From: Bacteroidales bacterium
GTDB taxonomy: Bacteria > Bacteroidota > Bacteroidia > Bacteroidales > Bacteroidaceae
Length of the DNA: 11,153 nucleotides
NCBI GenBank assembly: GCA_004558535.1
Contig: SFCP01000069.1
Location: forward strand, 1 to 11,153
Direction of reading: 5' to 3'
The position numbers and the translations under genes are program-made. This document shows, piece after piece, positions 8,901 to 11,153 of this stretch. Numbering within the stretch: the first letter of the stretch is position 1; every line of letters starts with the position of its first letter. The notes under the pieces are model-generated. The model had not been told where the DNA came from. It did no database searches and saw nothing but the letters and a program-made list of their open reading frames with translations.

Positions 8901-9101
8901 GGAGTCAGCTTGACGCGTAGCGCTGACCAGATTACCTTGCAGGGAGGCCATGTACGTACGGCAGCACTCTACAATGTTGACGGCCGCTGTGTGGCAACTG
9001 CCCAGGGCAATTCCCTCTCGGTTCGCCACTTGGCCCCCGGTACCTATATACTCAAGGCAAACGTTGACGGCCACGATTATGCTGTGAAGTTGCAAAGATA
9101 A
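5970..9101 (+). CDS. T9SS cargo: HAF/WD-like beta-propeller with interrupted Fn3 domains
   Basis: This encodes a 1043-residue exported protein. I prefer the ATG at 5970 to one ten codons upstream because MKKKILSCLLIALCAAFSYAQ is a complete signal peptide (cleavage after Ala20) and an A-rich tract precedes it. Residues 22-350 contain seven hSxDGxhxxG-type strands (near 40, 82, 139, 179, 233, 271, 324), as in HAF/WD-like repeats, so a seven-bladed propeller is likely. Fn3 domain one spans about 359-447. Fn3 two (448-709) and Fn3 three (717-964) each seem split: an N-terminal part ending in LMWEAP or LSWETP, an inserted beta-rich module of about 150-185 residues, then the rest of the Fn3 (IRDYTISANG..., IEGYNVYLSN...). 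Residues from about 966 form a T9SS sorting domain (STGIQKL..., LAPGTYILKANV, YAVKLQR). A binding or adhesive role outside the cell is plausible; no catalytic residues are recognised. Confidence 0.88.
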   Translation: MKKKILSCLLIALCAAFSYAQDGYVILTSPEVAVEYQVVAISPNGRWACGNINDGNYRGFVWDLVSGEVTELSSAGDITIALDVSNDGTVVGSFTTNEGTPNNAPVETYGKWKDGRWEALSIVEPSTGNRISMDGYAGCISADGSTIGGIGGYSGNYVPVVWVNGELHIVENYTGAVYGISSDGKMLCGWSNHPQKYNRSCAIWTSSENGLYDVKTYTDLESLYSAGPFCVARRFSPNDKYVVAYNRVYNTETHEATVFNFNEFAGFEFYGVNNDGSVYGQYGETLATSHAVIKALDGTTTDVRQMLIEKGVNLDKYPTLITVAGISEDMKSIAVVAYDTLDIPRSLVIKLDVDTLHSAPVALKSRLLEGLNSVKLTWKAPLSNQGAVKGYNIYRDGTLIATTSQSDMQYYDRNLPEGTYSYTVRAIYADELSEEGEPLSVTVAGVEPTAPRNLIAVQSGLNDVRLMWEAPYRALPQYSYYNATHQLGGMGGGTFSFETAIRLREQELSLYKEGGYTLSGVSFRPMSRQNGWKVALYHADDMTTPFYEESIPAEGLCYGEENRFTFTTPQEIPASGDVILSIKVDVTGFGGYNVIGIAVAKPDAGYSDLLRQEGQANFFSMYEAGMNAEEGAYEYNMSWSMGMLFDKAAATHSPIRDYTISANGNTVTTVAATNYRHDALPDGNYLYQVVANYADGTASLAATTELDVVRNESVYKTVTPKVTTKGDAATLSWETPVNDDEQYVTYASDTNTGGLVGAEADQFSYMVGAKYSTEKLRHFQGYQITGFRFYPLNDADYAFILQKDGEEIVYQELMRGTDYVLNRWNTVMLDEPIDVDPFANYFLVLDCYDVTPNKAPIGMDDQIAYPGVSDLYSIDDGQTFLSLYSQGGKNANWMIGLVVADANPKALPIEGYNVYLSNVLQNETPLNETHYTFSGLEERPYQARVNPIYGNGIGEKRSNAVTFVIDFSTGIQKLTDAGVSLTRSADQITLQGGHVRTAALYNVDGRCVATAQGNSLSVRHLAPGTYILKANVDGHDYAVKLQR

Positions 9102-9132
9102 AGCAGCAAGAGAGAATCCGACAATTATTCTT

Positions 9133-9163
9133 GGGGAGTCAAGGTACTCGGCCTTGACTCCTC
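9133..9163 (+). terminator. Terminator-like hairpin after gene 3
   Basis: The stem is GGGGAGTCAAGG (9133-9144) with CCTTGACTCCTC (9152-9163), 12 pairs including one G-T, around a 7-nt loop. It begins 32 nt after the gene 3 stop codon. The downstream T-tract is weak (ATCAAATTTC), so termination efficiency is uncertain, but the position and stability fit the end of the gene 2-gene 3 unit. Confidence 0.6.
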
Positions 9164-9172
9164 ATCAAATTT

Positions 9173-9235
9173 CATATTTACGGCTGCGGCTCGGCAATTA
9201 AAGCAAGCTTTATTGCGCTCGCCTTGCACCGTAAT
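9173..9235. repeat. Hairpin repeat element, diverged copy 3
   Basis: It shares the flanks of the 70-bp element (CATATTT, CTGCGGCTC on the left; TGCGCTCGCCTTGCACC on the right) in the same orientation. The inner stem has a different sequence: GCAATTAAAGC pairs with GCTTTATTGC apart from one bulged T, where copies 1 and 2 have GCATAATCCAAG with CTTGGCTTCTGC. The outer arms are TTACGG/CCGTAA, a perfect 6-bp match. Conserved pairing despite changed bases suggests selection on structure. It ends 24 nt before the gene 4 start codon, and a TTG inside it (9224) is in frame with gene 4 but an unlikely start. Confidence 0.8.
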
Positions 9236-9259
9236 TTCCTCTTCCCCCTCAAAAAAAAC

Positions 9260-11023
9260 ATGAAACGCATCCTTTCTATCGTCAACCGCAAGGCCGGTGT
9301 GCGCTTTGGCACTGACGGCACGCAGGGCATGGCCATCTACATCCCCGCCGAAAAAGCCGCTGCGCTAAAGGGCGCCACCTTGACCGGTTTGCGCGCAGCC
9401 TTCAGCACAGGCCAAATCACAAACATGCAAATTTTTCTTACGCGCGAACTTGGCGGTCAGCCCATTGCCACAGCCTCTGTGACGGGAGCTGCCACCATCT
9501 TCAAGCAGTTCTACTTCGACCAGCCCGTCACACTGGATGGCGAAGCATTCTATTTGGGCTACACACTGACCGTCTCCACCAGTTATTCGCCCCACCTCTT
9601 TGATGCTGCGGCCGACTTCTCCGACGGCATCGCCTGGGCACTGTCGGACGGCAACTGGATCGACGTTTCCCGCCGCGGCTACGGAGCGCCCAATCTGCAA
9701 CTGATGCTCGAGGACGCCCCTACTTTCACCGACCTCATCATGAAGCCGATTGCCGTAAACGGCTTCTTCAAGGTAGGTAGTACGGCCGAATTTTCGGGAC
9801 AGGTATTCAACTTTGGCACAGCCCCCGTCGAGGGTCTTGAGGTCCTCTGCAAGACCGGCGCCATCCTCACTCGCTATGCCCTGCCCGAGGTCACCATCGC
9901 TCCCGGAGCGGTCTACGACTTCAATATGCCGGCGCAGGAGCTGAGCGACCAGGGAGATTTGTCCATCACTCTGACCGCCGAAACGACCGAAAGCACCGAA
10001 GTGCATCCCGACGACAACTACGCCGACACACATATCTACATCTATCCCCTTGACGTGCAGCGCAACGTATTGGTGGAGCAGTTCACCACACAGCAATGCT
10101 CCAATTGTCCGATGGGACACAAGGTCGTCGAAGCGGCGTTGGAAAAGGGTCCCGACAACTATATCACCGTGGCTCACCACTCCGGTTTCTACACGGACAT
10201 CTATACCATGTCAGAGGACAACGACTACCTGTGGTTCTACAACTCGGGTAGCACCTTTGCCCCCGGCGTCATGTTCAACCGCCGCCCCGCCACTGACGGT
10301 GCAGCCTCCGTGGTCCTCGGAGCAAACGACAATGGCGAGGTCACCGCAGGCATACAGGCAGCCTCCGTGGTCGCCCCCTACATGGGCATCACCCTGGCCA
10401 ATTCCTACGATGCGCTTTCGGGAAAAGGCATTGTCACGGCATATGTCACCACCTACCAGTCGCCCTCGGACGAAGTACACCGACTCAATCTTTGCCTGAC
10501 GCAGGACAACCTTGTGGGCACACAGGCCGGTGCAGGCGATGGCTATGTACACAACCACGTGTTCCGCGGAGCCATCAACGGCACCTGGGGCGAGGACATC
10601 GATTTGATACCCGGACAAACCGTCGTACGGTCCTACGAATACGAGATCAAGGACTACATCACCTCCCCGGTCAACAAGGTGAGCATCCCCACCGACACCA
10701 CCCGGATGCACATCGTGGCATTTGTCAGCGATGCCACCTCTTCGCCGCTGACCTGCTATGTGTGGAATGCCGCACAGATTGCCGTGACCGAGGCCGGTGG
10801 CATCCCCGAGGGTATCACCGCCGCGCCGTCCGCAGCACAGCCCACGCTGCAGCTTGCCCCACGGCTGCTACGTCGTGCGCCTCACATCGCCGGAGGGCAG
10901 CGTCACGACGCGCAAAGTCAGTCTGTAGCATTTCCCTCGGAGGGGCTGACCTTTACTTTCAGCTCGTCGTTTTTCAAAAAAAGGGAAAACATTGAGAAAA
11001 CAAAAAATCCAAAGCATCCATGA
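9260..11023 (+). CDS. Omp28-type T9SS cargo, degraded at both ends
   Basis: The frame encodes 587 residues. ATG 9260 follows an A-rich tract and begins MKRILSI as signal peptides in this group do, but VNRKAGVRFGTDG follows at once with no hydrophobic core. Residues 11-155 form a beta-sandwich module similar to those inserted in the Fn3 domains of gene 3 (MAIYIPAEKAAALKG..., AFYLGYTLTV). Residues 158-265 look like a CARDB-type beta domain. Residues 266-512 are Omp28-like, with QCSNCP (Cys280, Cys283), HHSGFYTD and VWNAAQIAVTE. After GGIPEGITAAPSA the frame leaves the expected sorting-domain sequence near residue 532; the expected ending lies one frame over (10854-10928). The last 55 or so residues are therefore probably read out of frame, through a hairpin and into the start of gene 5 (ATGA overlap). 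I think it is a decaying gene or a non-exported derivative; a sequencing error could explain the frameshift but not the missing parts. The central reading frame is intact. Confidence 0.75.
   Translation: MKRILSIVNRKAGVRFGTDGTQGMAIYIPAEKAAALKGATLTGLRAAFSTGQITNMQIFLTRELGGQPIATASVTGAATIFKQFYFDQPVTLDGEAFYLGYTLTVSTSYSPHLFDAAADFSDGIAWALSDGNWIDVSRRGYGAPNLQLMLEDAPTFTDLIMKPIAVNGFFKVGSTAEFSGQVFNFGTAPVEGLEVLCKTGAILTRYALPEVTIAPGAVYDFNMPAQELSDQGDLSITLTAETTESTEVHPDDNYADTHIYIYPLDVQRNVLVEQFTTQQCSNCPMGHKVVEAALEKGPDNYITVAHHSGFYTDIYTMSEDNDYLWFYNSGSTFAPGVMFNRRPATDGAASVVLGANDNGEVTAGIQAASVVAPYMGITLANSYDALSGKGIVTAYVTTYQSPSDEVHRLNLCLTQDNLVGTQAGAGDGYVHNHVFRGAINGTWGEDIDLIPGQTVVRSYEYEIKDYITSPVNKVSIPTDTTRMHIVAFVSDATSSPLTCYVWNAAQIAVTEAGGIPEGITAAPSAAQPTLQLAPRLLRRAPHIAGGQRHDAQSQSVAFPSEGLTFTFSSSFFKKRENIEKTKNPKHP
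10854..10928 (+). pseudogene. Out-of-frame remnant of the gene 4 T9SS sorting domain
   Basis: In frame +3, one base off gene 4, 24 codons read LPHGCYVVRL followed by TSPEGSVTTRKVSL and a TAG stop at 10926-10928. This is the typical last part of a T9SS type A sorting domain (compare LPAGVYLLKL in gene 1 and LAPGTYILKA in gene 3). Upstream, gene 4 supplies only the start of such a domain (GITAAPSAAQPTLQ). Together they give about 38 residues where 70-80 are usual, so the middle strands, about 100-130 nt, seem to have been deleted with a change of frame. Confidence 0.75.
10943..10974 (+). terminator. Weak terminator-like hairpin
   Basis: GGGCTGA (10943-10949) pairs with TCAGCTC (10959-10965), seven pairs with one G-T, and is followed by GTCG and a run of five T. 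It lies just past the ancestral TAG of gene 4, where a terminator would be expected, and inside the present extended frame. The stem is short, so the call is tentative. Confidence 0.35.
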
Positions 11024-11153
11024 GACATTACTTTCCCGGAATACAGGCTCGCCCGAAAGCCCCCGGCATGCAGCTCGTCGGCATACAGGCCACGCTTCGC
11101 CTGCTGCTTGCAGCCATCACCCTCCTCCCCCTGTCGCAGGCGTTGGCACAGTG
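11020..11153 (+). CDS. Start of an exported protein, cut by the window edge
   Basis: Forty-four codons are visible. ATG 11020 opens a frame with a strong signal peptide whose hydrophobic core (LRLLLAAITLLPLSQ) ends in ALAQ, giving a probable cleavage after residue 43. An internal ATG at 11068 (residue 17) would give a shorter signal peptide of more typical length and may be the true start. The gene overlaps the frameshifted tail of gene 4 by four bases (ATGA), but against the ancestral end of gene 4 there is a gap of about 90 nt. Its place in the array suggests another surface protein; no mature sequence is seen, so its function is unknown. Confidence 0.75.
   Translation, partial: MRHYFPGIQARPKAPGMQLVGIQATLRLLLAAITLLPLSQALAQ

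Noticed and set aside
7428..9095. Long antisense open frame (555 codons) opposite gene 3, and similar ones at 1635-2978 and 6006-7424
   Set aside because: They lie opposite genes with clear signal peptides and domains, show no recognisable protein features of their own, and are expected by chance from the codon usage of the + strand genes.
9224..9259. Upstream TTG start for gene 4, adding 12 residues
   Set aside because: The TTG lies inside repeat copy 3, and the added residues do not create a signal peptide. The ATG after the A-rich tract is a better start.

Overview
The window looks like a chromosomal segment of a Bacteroidales bacterium, Prevotella- or Porphyromonas-like; I cannot fix the genus. 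Four things point there: consecutive large exported proteins with C-terminal domains of the type IX secretion (T9SS/Por) class, Omp28-family domains, A-rich start contexts without Shine-Dalgarno sequences, and a Bacteroidetes-type promoter (TTTG, 20 bp, TAnnTTTG). All genes seen are on the + strand.

Layout. Positions 1-695 hold no convincing gene. This stretch contains a short 21-bp-period repeat, a leftward promoter candidate that runs straight into a strong hairpin with a T-tract, and a perfect tandem duplication of a 70-bp element. Gene 1 (696-3971) encodes a 1091-residue T9SS cargo built from two large duplicated halves, each with YD/RHS-like strands followed by Fn3-like domains. A terminator hairpin follows. 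Gene 2 (4065-5936) combines a cleaved-adhesin/choice-of-anchor-J-like domain, an Omp28-like domain with a CxxC motif, and a sorting domain. Gene 3 (5970-9101), only 33 nt downstream, has a predicted seven-bladed HAF/WD-like propeller, Fn3 domains interrupted by inserted beta-sandwich modules, and a sorting domain. A second terminator follows, then a diverged third copy of the repeat element. Gene 4 (9260-11023) is a second Omp28-type protein. It appears to have lost its signal peptide, and its C-terminal sorting domain is shortened and frameshifted. Gene 5 starts at 11020 with a clear signal peptide and leaves the window.

Taken together this is an array of exported, presumably surface-displayed cargo proteins. 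Shared modules suggest it grew by duplication and domain shuffling. No enzyme active site, transporter or regulator is recognisable, so the substrate or binding partner is unknown. The two most notable signals are the recurring hairpin element, whose inner stem changes between copies while pairing is kept, and the loss of both export signals in gene 4.
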